Below are positions 1 through 9,702 of a stretch of 64,000 nucleotides of DNA, in pieces; the first letter of the stretch is position 1, and each line of letters begins with the position of its first letter. Under the pieces are notes generated by a model. The model ran no database searches. It was not told the DNA's origin and was given only the letters and a program-made list of their open reading frames with translations. The DNA is from Rubrivirga sp046845755. GTDB taxonomy: Bacteria; Bacteroidota; Rhodothermia; Rhodothermales; Rubricoccaceae. The stretch spans positions 1,922,001 to 1,986,000 of the forward strand of contig NZ_CP177357.1 of assembly GCF_046845755.1 (NCBI RefSeq), given 5' to 3'. Both the position numbers and the translations under genes were made by a program.

Positions 1-1086
1 CGGCCCGACCGCCGCCTCGACGGCCGGCCGCGCCCGCCCGGCGATCTCGGCCGGCGACAGCATCCTCAAGTGCTGGCCGTTGAACCAATCCAGCTTGTCG
101 ATCGAGAACTGGACGCCGCTCCGCCCGATCCGCGCCACGTCGAACGCCTGCGCCAGCCCGGCGAGGTCGAACAGCTCGCGGTCGTCGCCGGGGTTCCAGC
201 CCAGGAGGGCCAGGAAGTTGACGACGGCCTCGGGCTCGTAGCCCGCGTCGCGGTACTGCGAGACCGAGACCGGAATCCCCAGCCGGTCCGCCGAGCGCTT
301 CGACAGCTTTCCGCCCGTGGGCGAGAGGATCAGCGGGAGGTGCGCCAGCCGGGGCGCCTCCCAGCCCAGCGCCCGGTACATCAGCAGGTGCTTCGGGACG
401 GACGACAGCCACTCCTCGCCCCGGATCACGTCCGTGATCCCCATCGCGTGGTCGTCGACGACGTTCGCCAGGTGGTACGTCGGCATCCCGTCGCTCTTGA
501 CGAGCACCTGGTCGTCCACCTCGGCCGTGTCGAAGGCGACCTCGCCGCGGACGGCGTCCTCGAACGTGATCGTCTCGCCCTCGGGCACCCGCAGCCGCAC
601 AACGTGCTCGTCGCCCGCCGCCAGCCGCCGCGCTACGTCGTCCGCGTCGAGCGTCAGCGAGTTGACCATCTCTCCTCGCGTCGCGAGGTCGTACCGGGGG
701 CTCGGGTTCGCGTCCGAGCGGTGGCGCGCCTTCATGGCCTCGATCTCGTCCGGCGTGTCGAAGGCGACGTAGGCGTGCCCGCCGTCGAGCAGCCGCTGCG
801 CGGCCTCATCGTACAGCGCGCGGCGCTCCGACTGCCGGTACGGCCCGGCGTCGCCGCCCTGCGTCGGCCCCTCGTCGACGGTCAGGCCGGCCCATGCGAG
901 CCCGTCCAGAATGTCCTGCTCGGCCTCGGGCACGAAGCGGGAGCGGTCGGTGTCCTCGATGCGGAGCACGAACGTGCCGCCGGTCTGCCGCGCGAGCAGC
1001 CAGTTGTAGAGCGCCGTGCGGAGCCCGCCGATGTGGAGCAGGCCGGTGGGCGAGGGGGCGAAACGGACGCGGACGGGGGCGGACAT
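1..1086 (-). CDS. gltX: Glutamyl-tRNA synthetase (partial, C-terminus off window)
   Basis: Charges tRNA-Glu with glutamate in the cytoplasm. The ATG lies at 1084-1086 on the minus strand and opens a class I synthetase Rossmann fold. The HIGH-type signature is HIGG at residues 18-21 and the KMSKS-type signature is KLSKR at residues 260-264. About 362 of the usual 470-500 residues are present; the anticodon-binding C-terminus lies left of base 1. A TACGTTGG element sits 29 nt upstream of the ATG. It could be the related non-discriminating enzyme, which charges tRNA-Gln too; the visible part cannot decide this. Confidence 0.95.
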   Translation of the reverse strand, partial: MSAPVRVRFAPSPTGLLHIGGLRTALYNWLLARQTGGTFVLRIEDTDRSRFVPEAEQDILDGLAWAGLTVDEGPTQGGDAGPYRQSERRALYDEAAQRLLDGGHAYVAFDTPDEIEAMKARHRSDANPSPRYDLATRGEMVNSLTLDADDVARRLAAGDEHVVRLRVPEGETITFEDAVRGEVAFDTAEVDDQVLVKSDGMPTYHLANVVDDHAMGITDVIRGEEWLSSVPKHLLMYRALGWEAPRLAHLPLILSPTGGKLSKRSADRLGIPVSVSQYRDAGYEPEAVVNFLALLGWNPGDDRELFDLAGLAQAFDVARIGRSGVQFSIDKLDWFNGQHLRMLSPAEIAGRARPAVEAAVGP

Positions 1087-1107
1087 GCGGGCGGGGAGAT
1101 CGGACCG

Positions 1108-1115
1108 CCAACGTA
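1108..1115 (-). promoter_or_regulatory. -7-like element of gltX
   Basis: TACGTTGG resembles the Bacteroidota -7 consensus TAnnTTTG and lies 29 nt upstream of the gltX ATG, the spacing shared by the other elements in this window. No TTG -33 box is obvious. Confidence 0.4.
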
Positions 1116-1224
1116 CCCGCATCCCCCCCGGGGGCCGCTGTTAGAGGTTTGGGAATACCTCCGCCAAGGGCCTACCCATGGGGTACCTCGACGGTCCGCC
1201 CCCCGCTCGCGCAAGCCCCTCTGC

Positions 1225-1252
1225 TCGTTCCTCATTCCTCGTCCCCCTTTCC
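1225..1252. repeat. Heptamer repeat, GGAANGA type (about 4 units)
   Basis: Read on the minus strand, four degenerate 7-bp units of the GGAACGA/GGAATGA kind follow each other just past the anti-sigma gene stop. This resembles the GGGGAAC heptamers at 42290 and 55456. No coding potential is evident. Confidence 0.45.
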
Positions 1253-1268
1253 CGCGAGCGCCAGCGAG

Positions 1269-1745
1269 CTACTCCCGCTCGGCCTCGACGGTCACGCCCG
1301 GGTCGATCACGTACAGCGTCCCGTCCGACAGGACCGCTTCCACGACGCGGTCCGGCGCCTCGGCGACGGCCGGCGACGGCGACAGCACGGTCCCGATCGC
1401 GACGGCCAGCCCGGCGACCGCCAGCAACGCGCCGACAGAGACGCGGCGGCGCAACGCCCCCCCGAGGGGCGCGCGTTCGGCGGCCCGGTCCGGCGCGCGC
1501 CGCGACTGCCGCCGCATCTGGTCGAGCCGCGCGAACAGCGCCGTGTCGGCCGTCGCCGGCACCGCGAGCGGCTCCTGGCGCGCCGCCAGCCGGAACGCCA
1601 GCAGGGCGTCGAACTGGGCCCGGCACCCGGCGCAGGCGGCGAGGTGCGAGAACAGCGCGGGCTGCAGCGCCCGGTCGAGCTCGCCGTCGACGTACTCGTT
1701 GAGCAGCATCTCGGCGTCGTCGGAGCAGGGGATCGCAACGGTCAT
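1269..1745 (-). CDS. Anti-sigma factor, zinc-finger (zf-HC2) membrane type
   Basis: A 158-residue protein that should hold the adjacent ECF sigma factor at the membrane. The N-terminal 50 residues carry an H-x3-C-x2-C zinc motif (H34, C38, C41), typical of ZAS anti-sigma domains. One transmembrane segment spans about residues 103-122, followed by a short extracytoplasmic tail of about 36 residues. The ATG shares its A with the sigma stop (TGATG, 1-nt overlap), which points to translational coupling. The short periplasmic tail leaves little room for a sensor domain, so sensing may depend on a partner protein or proteolysis. The family call is strong; the signal is unknown. Confidence 0.88.
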   Translation of the reverse strand: MTVAIPCSDDAEMLLNEYVDGELDRALQPALFSHLAACAGCRAQFDALLAFRLAARQEPLAVPATADTALFARLDQMRRQSRRAPDRAAERAPLGGALRRRVSVGALLAVAGLAVAIGTVLSPSPAVAEAPDRVVEAVLSDGTLYVIDPGVTVEAERE

Positions 1746-2362
1746 CACGAGAGGGAGGCTGTGGGGACGGGGGCCGCCGCGGGTCCCGGCGCCTCCCCGC
1801 CGGCGCGGGGCAGGCTGTCGGGGTGGAGGAGCGGGCGGAGCGTCGCGCCGATCTCGCGCCGCGCCTTGAACAGGCGGCTCTTGACGGCCGACACGGTCGA
1901 CTTGGTGACCGCCGCGATCTCGGCGTAGCTCAGGTTCTGGTACTCGCGGAGCACGACGACCTCGCGGTACGACGGCGACAGGCCCTCGAGCGTGCGCGAG
2001 ACGAGGGCCGCCTGCTCGCTCCGGAGCAGGTTGCCGAAGGGCGTGGCGCCGGGCGACGTCGGCTCGGGCGCCTCGGGTTCGAACCCGACCTCGCGGCCCC
2101 GCTTGCGGAGCGCGTTGAGGCACTGGTTGCGGGCGATCGTAAAGAGCCACGCCTTGAACGAGGTCGTGTTGAGCAGTCGGCTCCGGTGCTCGTAGGCCCG
2201 GGCGAAGGTCTCCTGGAGCAGGTCCTCCGCGGCCGTCTTGTCGAGCAGCATCTTGGCGCAGTAGCCGTAGACGGCGCCCTTGTAGCGGTCGTAAAGGGCG
2301 ACGAACGCGAACTCGTCGCCCTGGCGGAACGCGTCGATCAGGGCCGGGTCGTCTGGAGGCAT
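1745..2362 (-). CDS. ECF (RpoE-type) RNA polymerase sigma factor
   Basis: A 205-residue sigma-70 family protein. Region 2 spans about residues 16-90 (RNA polymerase binding and -10 recognition, with the DLLQETFARAY core). Region 4 spans about 118-172, with a helix-turn-helix in the LSYAEIAAVTKSTVSAVKSR stretch. Regions 1.1 and 3 are absent, as expected for the ECF group. It is first in a two-gene operon with the membrane anti-sigma factor. It diverges from a cluster of periplasmic foldases, so envelope stress is the likely regulon, though this is inference. A proline/alanine-rich tail of about 25 residues follows region 4. Confidence 0.93.
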   Translation of the reverse strand: MPPDDPALIDAFRQGDEFAFVALYDRYKGAVYGYCAKMLLDKTAAEDLLQETFARAYEHRSRLLNTTSFKAWLFTIARNQCLNALRKRGREVGFEPEAPEPTSPGATPFGNLLRSEQAALVSRTLEGLSPSYREVVVLREYQNLSYAEIAAVTKSTVSAVKSRLFKARREIGATLRPLLHPDSLPRAGGEAPGPAAAPVPTASLS

Positions 2363-2677
2363 GGCGGGGCGTGGCGGGGTCTCACAGGACGAGACACCGC
2401 AGCCAACGGATCGTTGCTCGACGTTCGCACTTTTTCGAGGGCGATGGCGATGTGGGACGTGGGTCGGGGCAGCTCTCAGGACCTACTGGCGACCTGCGCG
2501 AGCGGGCCACGAACCCTCGGGTCGGGGGTGGCGATCCGGCCGGCCGTTGCACCGCCCCCCCTCCCCCGCGCCTCGTCCCTCTCCCCCTATCCCGCGCATT
2601 TCGCGGTGCCTTGGACGGTGCCACCCCCCGCCCCAGTTAGCTTCGGCGGCTCTGACGCGTTCCCCCCTGCCCTCGCG
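2363..2677. other. Divergent intergenic region, ECF sigma / foldase lipoprotein
   Basis: No gene is supported in these 315 bases. On the plus side, TTGGAC at 2611-2616 and TAGCTTCG at 2638-2645 look like a promoter for the foldase gene. On the minus side there is a short inverted repeat (GTCTC/GAGAC) just before the sigma start. A GAAC/CCGTT pair lies at 2405-2426 in ECF-promoter order but with only a 13-nt spacer, so autoregulation is possible but weakly supported. Confidence 0.5.
2611..2645 (+). promoter_or_regulatory. Promoter of foldase lipoprotein gene
   Basis: TTGGAC at 2611-2616 and TAGCTTCG at 2638-2645. The TA lies 40 nt before the ATG at 2678. It is one of the recurrent TAGCTT elements of this window. 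Confidence 0.45.
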
Positions 2678-4714
2678 ATGTCTCCGATCCGCCTCGCCCT
2701 GCTCACGTTCGTCGCCGCCACGCTCGCCGCGTGCGGCGGCTCCCGCCCGACCGCCGAGGCCCCCGCGCTCGGCCCCGACGGGACGCCGATCGTGGCCACC
2801 TGGACCGCCGACACCTTGTCGCTCTTGGAGTTCGACCGCGCCTACACGGCCGCCGACGGCACCGTCGAGGACTCGGCCCGGACGCCGATGGCGCGCCGCC
2901 TCGACTTTCTCGACCGCTACGTCGACTTCCGCCTCAAGGTCCTCGCCGCGCGCGAGGCCGGCTACGCCGACGACTCGGCCTACGTCGCCGAGGTGGCCGA
3001 CTACCGCGACCAGCTCGCGGGCCCCTACTTCACCGACCGCCGCGTGCTGACCGGCGTCGTCCGCGACATCTACGACAAGCAGGCCGAGGAGGTCGAGGTC
3101 TCCCACATCCTGTTCCTGCTGAGCCCGGCCGCGCCGGACACGGCGGCGACGTTCGCCCGCGCGACCGCCCTCCGCGACTCCATCGCCGCCGGGCTGATCG
3201 CCTTCGACGAGGCCGCCGCCCGGTACTCCGAGGACCCGACGGCGGCGCAGAACCGCGGCGCGCTCGGGTTCATCACCGGCGGCCGGACCGTGCTGCCCTT
3301 CGAGAACGCCGCCTACACCACGCCCATCGGCGAGATCTCCGAGCCCGTCCGCACCCGGTTCGGCGTCCACCTGGTGATGCCGACCGACCGCCAGCCGGCC
3401 AAGGAGGAGATCGGCGCGCGCCACATCCTGATCCGCACCTCCGAGACGGTCTCGGCCGACTCGGCCCGCGCCGTCATCCAGGGCCTCAAGGCCCGCGTCG
3501 AGGCCGGCGAGGACTTCGCCGCGCTCGCGCGCGAGTTCTCCGAGGACCCCGGCTCCGGCGTCAAGGGCGGCGACCTCGGCGTCTTCGGCCGCCGCCGCAT
3601 GGTGGCCCCGTTCGAGGAGGCCGCCTTCGCGCTCGAGGCCGTCGGCGACCTGTCCGACCCGGTCGAGACCCGGTTCGGCATCCACCTGATCCAGCTCACC
3701 GAGGTCGCCGAGCGCCCGACGTTCGACGAGGCCTACGACGAGCTCCGCGAGCTGGCCCTGCGCCTGCCCCGCACGGCCGTCCGCCGCCAGGCCGTCGGGC
3801 GCGAATACATCGACGAGGTCGGCGGGAGCTACGACGAGGACCTGGTGCGCCGGGCCGTCGAGCAGTACCCGGCCGACTCCCTCCTGCAGTCCGTCGCCCG
3901 CGACGGCTTCGGGGACTTGGGCGACGAGACGTTCGCGACGGTCGGCGACTCGACGTTCACGCTGTCGGAGCTGGCGCCGCTGCTGGCGCGGATGCGCTAC
4001 GGGCCGCACCCGGCCGGCGAGATGATCAAGACCGCGCGCGCCTTCGTCGACGAGCGGGCCGTCGAGCAGGCCATCGCCCGGCTCGAGGACCGCGACCCCG
4101 AGTTCGCCCGCGTCTTCCGCAGCTACGCCGACGGCGTGTTGCTCTTCCGCGTCGCCGAGGACAGCGTCTGGACGCCCGCCCGCACCGACGCCGACGGGCT
4201 CCGCGCCTTCTACGAGAGCCGCCCGGGCGCCTTCCGCTGGCCCGAGCGCCGCCGCGCCCTCGCCTTCCGCTCCACCTCCGACTCGCTCCTGCGCGCCGTC
4301 GCCGTCGACCTCGACGCGGGCCTGTCGCCGACCGAGGCGCTCGAGGCCCAGGAGGACTTCATGACCCGCAACGTCCTGCGGCTCGACACCGTGTTCGTCG
4401 CCGACTCCTCCGGCTCGACGCTCGACGCCGTGCTGACGCTCGACGTCGGCGAGCGGAGCGAGGTCGCCCTCGACCGCGCCCAGCGCGTGCTGTACGTGCT
4501 CGACGCGATTGAACCCCCGCGCGACAAGACGTTCGACGAGGCGCGTGCCGAGGTTATCACCGGGTACCAGGACGTGGTCGAGGACGCGTGGGAGGCCCGC
4601 TTGCGCGCCCGCTACGACGCCCGCCTCTACCCCGAGCGCGTGCCCGCCGAGTCGTCCGTTCCCCGCGAGGCCCCGCGGACCGGGTCCCCGTCCCTCGTCG
4701 GCGCCGACGACTAG
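2678..4714 (+). CDS. Peptidyl-prolyl isomerase lipoprotein with two parvulin domains
   Basis: A 678-residue foldase. It starts with a lipoprotein signal whose lipobox is LAAC (Cys at residue 19), so it is probably anchored at the periplasmic face of a membrane. Two consecutive PpiC/rotamase domains begin near residues 137 (VSHILF) and 245 (ARHILI). Each ends in an FG-x-HL strand, and the second carries the typical GGDLGVFGRRRM loop. A long helical C-terminal half with no domain I recognise follows, possibly a chaperone arm. The ATG was chosen because the signal peptide begins there, although the frame is open far upstream. The next foldase gene overlaps its stop by one base. Confidence 0.88.
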   Translation: MSPIRLALLTFVAATLAACGGSRPTAEAPALGPDGTPIVATWTADTLSLLEFDRAYTAADGTVEDSARTPMARRLDFLDRYVDFRLKVLAAREAGYADDSAYVAEVADYRDQLAGPYFTDRRVLTGVVRDIYDKQAEEVEVSHILFLLSPAAPDTAATFARATALRDSIAAGLIAFDEAAARYSEDPTAAQNRGALGFITGGRTVLPFENAAYTTPIGEISEPVRTRFGVHLVMPTDRQPAKEEIGARHILIRTSETVSADSARAVIQGLKARVEAGEDFAALAREFSEDPGSGVKGGDLGVFGRRRMVAPFEEAAFALEAVGDLSDPVETRFGIHLIQLTEVAERPTFDEAYDELRELALRLPRTAVRRQAVGREYIDEVGGSYDEDLVRRAVEQYPADSLLQSVARDGFGDLGDETFATVGDSTFTLSELAPLLARMRYGPHPAGEMIKTARAFVDERAVEQAIARLEDRDPEFARVFRSYADGVLLFRVAEDSVWTPARTDADGLRAFYESRPGAFRWPERRRALAFRSTSDSLLRAVAVDLDAGLSPTEALEAQEDFMTRNVLRLDTVFVADSSGSTLDAVLTLDVGERSEVALDRAQRVLYVLDAIEPPRDKTFDEARAEVITGYQDVVEDAWEARLRARYDARLYPERVPAESSVPREAPRTGSPSLVGADD

Positions 4715-5586
4715 TGCGGCGCGCGCGTCCCCGTCGCCTGGTGCTGGCGGTCGCGTGTGCGGCCGTCGGGCTCGGCTGTGGCGACCGCGCCGCCGCGCCG
4801 GCGCCCGGCGAGGGCGCCGTCGTCGCCCGCCTCGGCGACGCCACGCTGACGACGGGCGACCTCGCCGACGCCGTCGGCGGGGCGACGGGGGCCGACAGCG
4901 CGCGGGCCGTCGAGGTCGCGACGGCCCAGTGGACCCAGCGCGAGCTCCTCGTGCAGGAGGCCCGGCGCCAGGGGCTCGACCGCGACCCCGCCGTCCGGCG
5001 CCGCGTCGCCGAGGCCGAGCGGGCCGCGCTCGAGGCCGCCGCCATCGAGGCCCTCTTCGTCGCCGCCAGCGCCGAGCCCTCGGAGGCCGACCTCCAGGCC
5101 TACTACGACGCCCACCGCGAGGCCCTCGCCCTGCGCGAGCCCTACGTCCGCCTCCGGCACCTCCGGCTGGCCGACCCCACGCGCGTCGACGAGGCACAGG
5201 CCTCGCTCGCCCGCGCCGTCACCTCCGGCGTCCCCGACTCCCTCTTCGCGCTCGCCGCGCGCGAGTACGCCCTCGACCCCGAGCGCGCCGCCGCGTTCTC
5301 GGCCGAGTACGTCCCCGAGGGCCGCCTGCGCGCGCTCGACGAGACACTCGGCGACCGGGTGGCTGCCATGCCCCCGGGCCCCGCGGTCGCCGTGGTCCAG
5401 ACTGGCGGCGCCGTCCACCTCGTGCAGGTCGTCGACCGCGAGCCGGCCGGGACGGTCCCGCCGTTCCGCCTCATCCGGGCCGAGCTGGCCGAGCGGCTCG
5501 CCGTCCAGGCCCGCCGCGACGCCCACTCGCGCTTGATCCAGCGCCTCCGCTCCGAAGCGCGGGCGCGCGGCGACCTCGTCGACTAG
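4714..5586 (+). CDS. SurA/PpiC-like lipoprotein, degenerate parvulin
   Basis: A 290-residue protein. The GTG start shares a base with the upstream TAG (TAGTG), so it is coupled to the preceding foldase. The signal ends in a lipobox (LGC, Cys about residue 22). A SurA-like helical N-terminal region (residues 30-140) is followed by a parvulin-shaped stretch from about residue 148. That stretch lacks the GG-x-LG-x-F loop and paired histidines seen in both neighbours, and keeps only the VHLVQV end strand. It is more likely a chaperone or scaffold than an active isomerase; this is inferred from motif loss. Confidence 0.75.
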   Translation: MRRARPRRLVLAVACAAVGLGCGDRAAAPAPGEGAVVARLGDATLTTGDLADAVGGATGADSARAVEVATAQWTQRELLVQEARRQGLDRDPAVRRRVAEAERAALEAAAIEALFVAASAEPSEADLQAYYDAHREALALREPYVRLRHLRLADPTRVDEAQASLARAVTSGVPDSLFALAAREYALDPERAAAFSAEYVPEGRLRALDETLGDRVAAMPPGPAVAVVQTGGAVHLVQVVDREPAGTVPPFRLIRAELAERLAVQARRDAHSRLIQRLRSEARARGDLVD

Positions 5587-5673
5587 CGCACGGTCGTCAC
5601 CGCTTCTTCCCCCCGTCTGCGGGCAATACGACGCCGGTGCGTCCGTCCTTTGGCCCGACCCGATCTCTCTCCC

Positions 5674-7026
5674 ATGCGCCGACTGCTCTTCCTCGCCCCG
5701 CTCCTCGCCGTCGCCGCGGCGGCGCAGCCCGTGTCCCCGGGCCAGCGCCTCGACGGCATCGCCGCCGTCGTCGGCGAGCAGGTCATCTTGTACTCCGAGG
5801 TCGACGCGCTCGTCACCCAGACGACGCAGGGCCAGCAGGCGCCGCCCGACCTGTGGAGCCGCGCGCTCGACCGCCTCGTCGACCAGCGGATCGTGATCGC
5901 GCGGGCCCGGCAGGACACGACGCTCAACGTCACCGACGACCAGGTGGCCCAGCAGGTCAACGCCCGGCTGGCGCAGCTCGCGGCCCAGGTCGGCGGCGAG
6001 GCCGCGCTCGAGGCCGCCTATGGGCGGGGCATGGAGGAGATCCGCGTCTCGGTCCGCGACGACGTGCGCGACGAGATCCTGCTTCAGCGCTACCAGGGCC
6101 GCCGCGTCCGCGAGGTCACGATCACGCCCGGCGAGGTCCGCGCGTGGTTCGAGAAGATCCCCGCTGCCGAGCGCCCCGAGGTGCCCGAGCTGGTCCGCGT
6201 GGCCCACATCGTGCGGCTCCCCGAGACCGACGAGGCCGGCCGCCTCGCCATCCGCGCGACGGCCGACGCCCTGCGCGACTCCGTCCTGGCGGAGCAGGCG
6301 ACGTTCGAGGCGATCGCCGACCGCTGGAGCACCGACCCCGGCAACACGAACCGCGACGGCACCCAGAACGGCGGGCTGTACACGACCCTCCGTCTGAGCG
6401 ACCTCGAGCCGCGCTTCCAGGCGGCCGCGGCGTCGTCCGAGATCGGCGCCATCACGCCCGTCTTCGAGACGCCCTTCGGCTACCACTTTATGCGGGTCAA
6501 CGCGCGCGAGGGCAACCAGATCTCGTTCAACCACGTGCTCCTCCAGATCGAGGCGGGCGAGGCCGAAGCGCAGGTGGCTCGGGAGTTCCTGACCGTCCTC
6601 CGCGACTCCGTCCAGGCCGGCGCGCCGTTCGAGGCGCTCGCCCGGCGCCACTCCCAGGACCCCGCCAGCGCCCCGCGCGGCGGCTACGTCTCGGTCCCCA
6701 ACACGCGCCAGCGCGACCTGTCGACGGAGGGCCTCGGCCCGCTGTGGCAGGCCACGCTCGACACGCTCGAGGTCGGCGAGGTCTCGATGCCCGCCGAGGT
6801 CCAACTCGCCGACGCGACCGGCACGCGCGCCTTCCACATCGTGCTCCTCCAGAAGCGGACGCCGCCCCACCCGCTCTCGGTCGCCGACGACTACCAGTTG
6901 CTGAGCCAGTACGCGCTCCAGGAAAAGCAGCAGGAGGTGTTGCAGGACTGGATCGGCGACTTGCGCCAGAAGGTCTACGTCGACATCCGCGCCGACGAGT
7001 ACCAGCCGCTGCAGGCCGGCGGCTAG
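5674..7026 (+). CDS. surA: Periplasmic chaperone / prolyl isomerase SurA
   Basis: A 450-residue SurA-like protein that escorts outer-membrane proteins across the periplasm. A Sec signal peptide covers residues 1-18, cleaved near AAAQ. A SurA N-terminal domain follows (GIAAVVGEQVILYSEVDAL). Two parvulin domains begin at about residues 171 and 281, and a C-terminal helix lies near 420-450. The ATG at 5674 is preferred over a TTG at 5650 because the signal peptide then starts correctly. The preceding gap of 87 nt has no clear promoter, so it probably belongs to the same transcript as the two upstream foldases. Confidence 0.92.
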   Translation: MRRLLFLAPLLAVAAAAQPVSPGQRLDGIAAVVGEQVILYSEVDALVTQTTQGQQAPPDLWSRALDRLVDQRIVIARARQDTTLNVTDDQVAQQVNARLAQLAAQVGGEAALEAAYGRGMEEIRVSVRDDVRDEILLQRYQGRRVREVTITPGEVRAWFEKIPAAERPEVPELVRVAHIVRLPETDEAGRLAIRATADALRDSVLAEQATFEAIADRWSTDPGNTNRDGTQNGGLYTTLRLSDLEPRFQAAAASSEIGAITPVFETPFGYHFMRVNAREGNQISFNHVLLQIEAGEAEAQVAREFLTVLRDSVQAGAPFEALARRHSQDPASAPRGGYVSVPNTRQRDLSTEGLGPLWQATLDTLEVGEVSMPAEVQLADATGTRAFHIVLLQKRTPPHPLSVADDYQLLSQYALQEKQQEVLQDWIGDLRQKVYVDIRADEYQPLQAGG

Positions 7027-7094
7027 CGACTCCCGAGCGGCGCCCGTCGCGCCGACCGCTCGTAGACTCGCCCCCCCGCCCCCTGCTTGCGCCG

Positions 7095-8087
<993 letters not shown>

Positions 8088-8162
8088 GGGCTGAGGGGAG
8101 TGGAAGCGGGGAACGCCGGCACGCGCGCGTTCTATCCTCCACCCGCCCTCCTCTCCCCTGCC

Positions 8163-9395
8163 GTGCTCGACCTCCGCGACCAGTTTGTCGTCCCCCCCGC
8201 CCCCGCCGTCGAGCTCCGCGCGTTCACGCACGGGCTGATGCCCCGGACGGTCCCGGACCTGATGGCCGGGTTCTGCACCGACTGGGCCGAGCGCGGCGTC
8301 GACGCCTGGAACCGCGTGCCGGACCGGTGGGGATTGGGGAAAGAGACCGGCTGGTGGGCGCTCCCCGTCGACCTCGCCGACGCCTACGTGGCGCCCCTAC
8401 TCTCGGCCGCGCCGGGCACCTGCATCCTGCAGCCGAACGTCCACTGGTCGGTCCAGTGCCTCTTGTCGTGCGACGAGCCGTTCGCCGGGGGCCGCGACGA
8501 GGTCGTGCTCACCGAGGGCGAGTTCCCGTCCGTGCGCCACTCGGTCCAGCGCTGGGCCGGCTTGCGCGCCCTCCGCCCCGTCGAGGTCGCCCTCGCCGCG
8601 GGTGGGGCGGTCGACGTGGAGGCCGTCATCGGCGCGATCACCGACCAGACGGCCTGGGTGATGATCTCGCACGTCGGGTTCGCGACGGGCGAGGTGCTCG
8701 CGACCGAGGCGCTCCGAGCGATCGCGGACGCGGCCCACCGGCACGGCGCGCACCTCGCCGTCGACGGCTACCACGCCACGGCGTCGCTGCCGGTCGACGT
8801 GGACGCGATCGGCGCGGACGCCTACGTGGGCGGGTTGCTCAAGGAGGCCTGCGGATCGACGGGCAACGCCTACCTCTGGGTCCGCCCCGGCGTCGACCTC
8901 CGGCCCCGGCTGGCGGGCTGGTTCGCGGATGCCGACCCGTTCGGCTTCCGCCCGGCGCCGGCCGACCACCCCGACGTGCGCCGCCGATTTCTGGCGGGCA
9001 CGACGGCCGTGGCCTCGATGTACCACGCCGTCGAGGGCCTGCGCGTCTTGCTCGACGCCGGCATCGACGCCGTCCGCGCCGACACGCTGGCGAAGGGGCA
9101 GCGCGCGCTCGACCGGGTCGTGGCGCTGGGGCTGACGGTCCGCTCCCCGCTGGCGCCCGAGCGGCGGGGCGCGATGATCGTGCTGGAAGTGCCGGAGGCC
9201 GACCGGATGGTCCGCTACCTCAAGCGCCACGAGGTGTACGCCGACGCCCGGCGCAACGAGGTCGTCCGCCTGGCCCCGTTCGTGTGGAACACGCTGGCGG
9301 ACGTGGACCGCCTCGTCGACGTGCTCGGCCAGGGGCTGGCGACCGGCGACTACCTCGCGCTGGCGGCGGCCGACGAGGGCGGCCCCGTCACCTGA
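8163..9395 (+). CDS. Kynureninase-like PLP-dependent enzyme (aminotransferase class V fold)
   Basis: A 410-residue fold-type I PLP enzyme. The nearest resemblance is to kynureninase: HVGFATGEVL, then VDGYHATASLP (the Asp that contacts the pyridine nitrogen), then the presumed Schiff-base lysine in GGLLKEACGSTG, then a GWF-x-DADPFGF segment. The start is probably GTG 8163, because the frame has no ATG near the conserved N-terminus and TATCCTCC lies 30 nt upstream. No other tryptophan-catabolism gene is nearby, so the substrate is uncertain. A cysteine desulfurase-like or other class V lyase role is possible. Confidence 0.72.
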   Translation: MLDLRDQFVVPPAPAVELRAFTHGLMPRTVPDLMAGFCTDWAERGVDAWNRVPDRWGLGKETGWWALPVDLADAYVAPLLSAAPGTCILQPNVHWSVQCLLSCDEPFAGGRDEVVLTEGEFPSVRHSVQRWAGLRALRPVEVALAAGGAVDVEAVIGAITDQTAWVMISHVGFATGEVLATEALRAIADAAHRHGAHLAVDGYHATASLPVDVDAIGADAYVGGLLKEACGSTGNAYLWVRPGVDLRPRLAGWFADADPFGFRPAPADHPDVRRRFLAGTTAVASMYHAVEGLRVLLDAGIDAVRADTLAKGQRALDRVVALGLTVRSPLAPERRGAMIVLEVPEADRMVRYLKRHEVYADARRNEVVRLAPFVWNTLADVDRLVDVLGQGLATGDYLALAAADEGGPVT

Positions 9396-9438
9396 GCTGG
9401 GCCGGGTGCGGCGCGAGCGGTTTCGCCCCGGCCCGGTT

Positions 9439-9485
9439 CGAATCGTGACGGGGGCCGTGATTCTACCGGCCCCGTTACGAATCCG
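9439..9485. repeat. Imperfect inverted repeat (about 17-bp arms)
   Basis: Arms at 9439-9457 and 9467-9485 pair around the loop TGATTCTAC. The GGGGCCG core is perfect, followed by one bulged G, one G-U pair and one mismatch in the AT-richer outer part. There is no T-run, so it is either a factor-assisted end for the upstream gene or a regulatory structure. Confidence 0.5.
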
Positions 9486-9702
9486 TACCCCGGACCCGGG
9501 TTGATTAGGGTTTGGGGCACGAAGGCCGATACGGGCCACGGGTACAAGTCGAAGGGCATCAACGGGGTACACGCGGAGCGCCAGCGTTCCATCGGAGCGG
9601 TCTGTGCAAGGGTTCGGGCCGGCGCGGATGGCGCGCGGGCTGCAGGTGCGAAGTGTGGCACCGGGCTTGCGGAGGGGCTCGCCGTCGCCCCACCACCGTC
9701 CC

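Noticed and set aside
2483..5197. 904-codon open frame on the minus strand opposite the foldase genes
   Set aside because: It is Arg/Gly/Ala-rich with no domain, and mirrors real genes on the other strand. In DNA of this GC content such antisense frames are routine.
9434..9444. GGTTCGAATC resembling a tRNA T-loop
   Set aside because: No acceptor, D or anticodon stem can be formed around it; it belongs to the inverted repeat.
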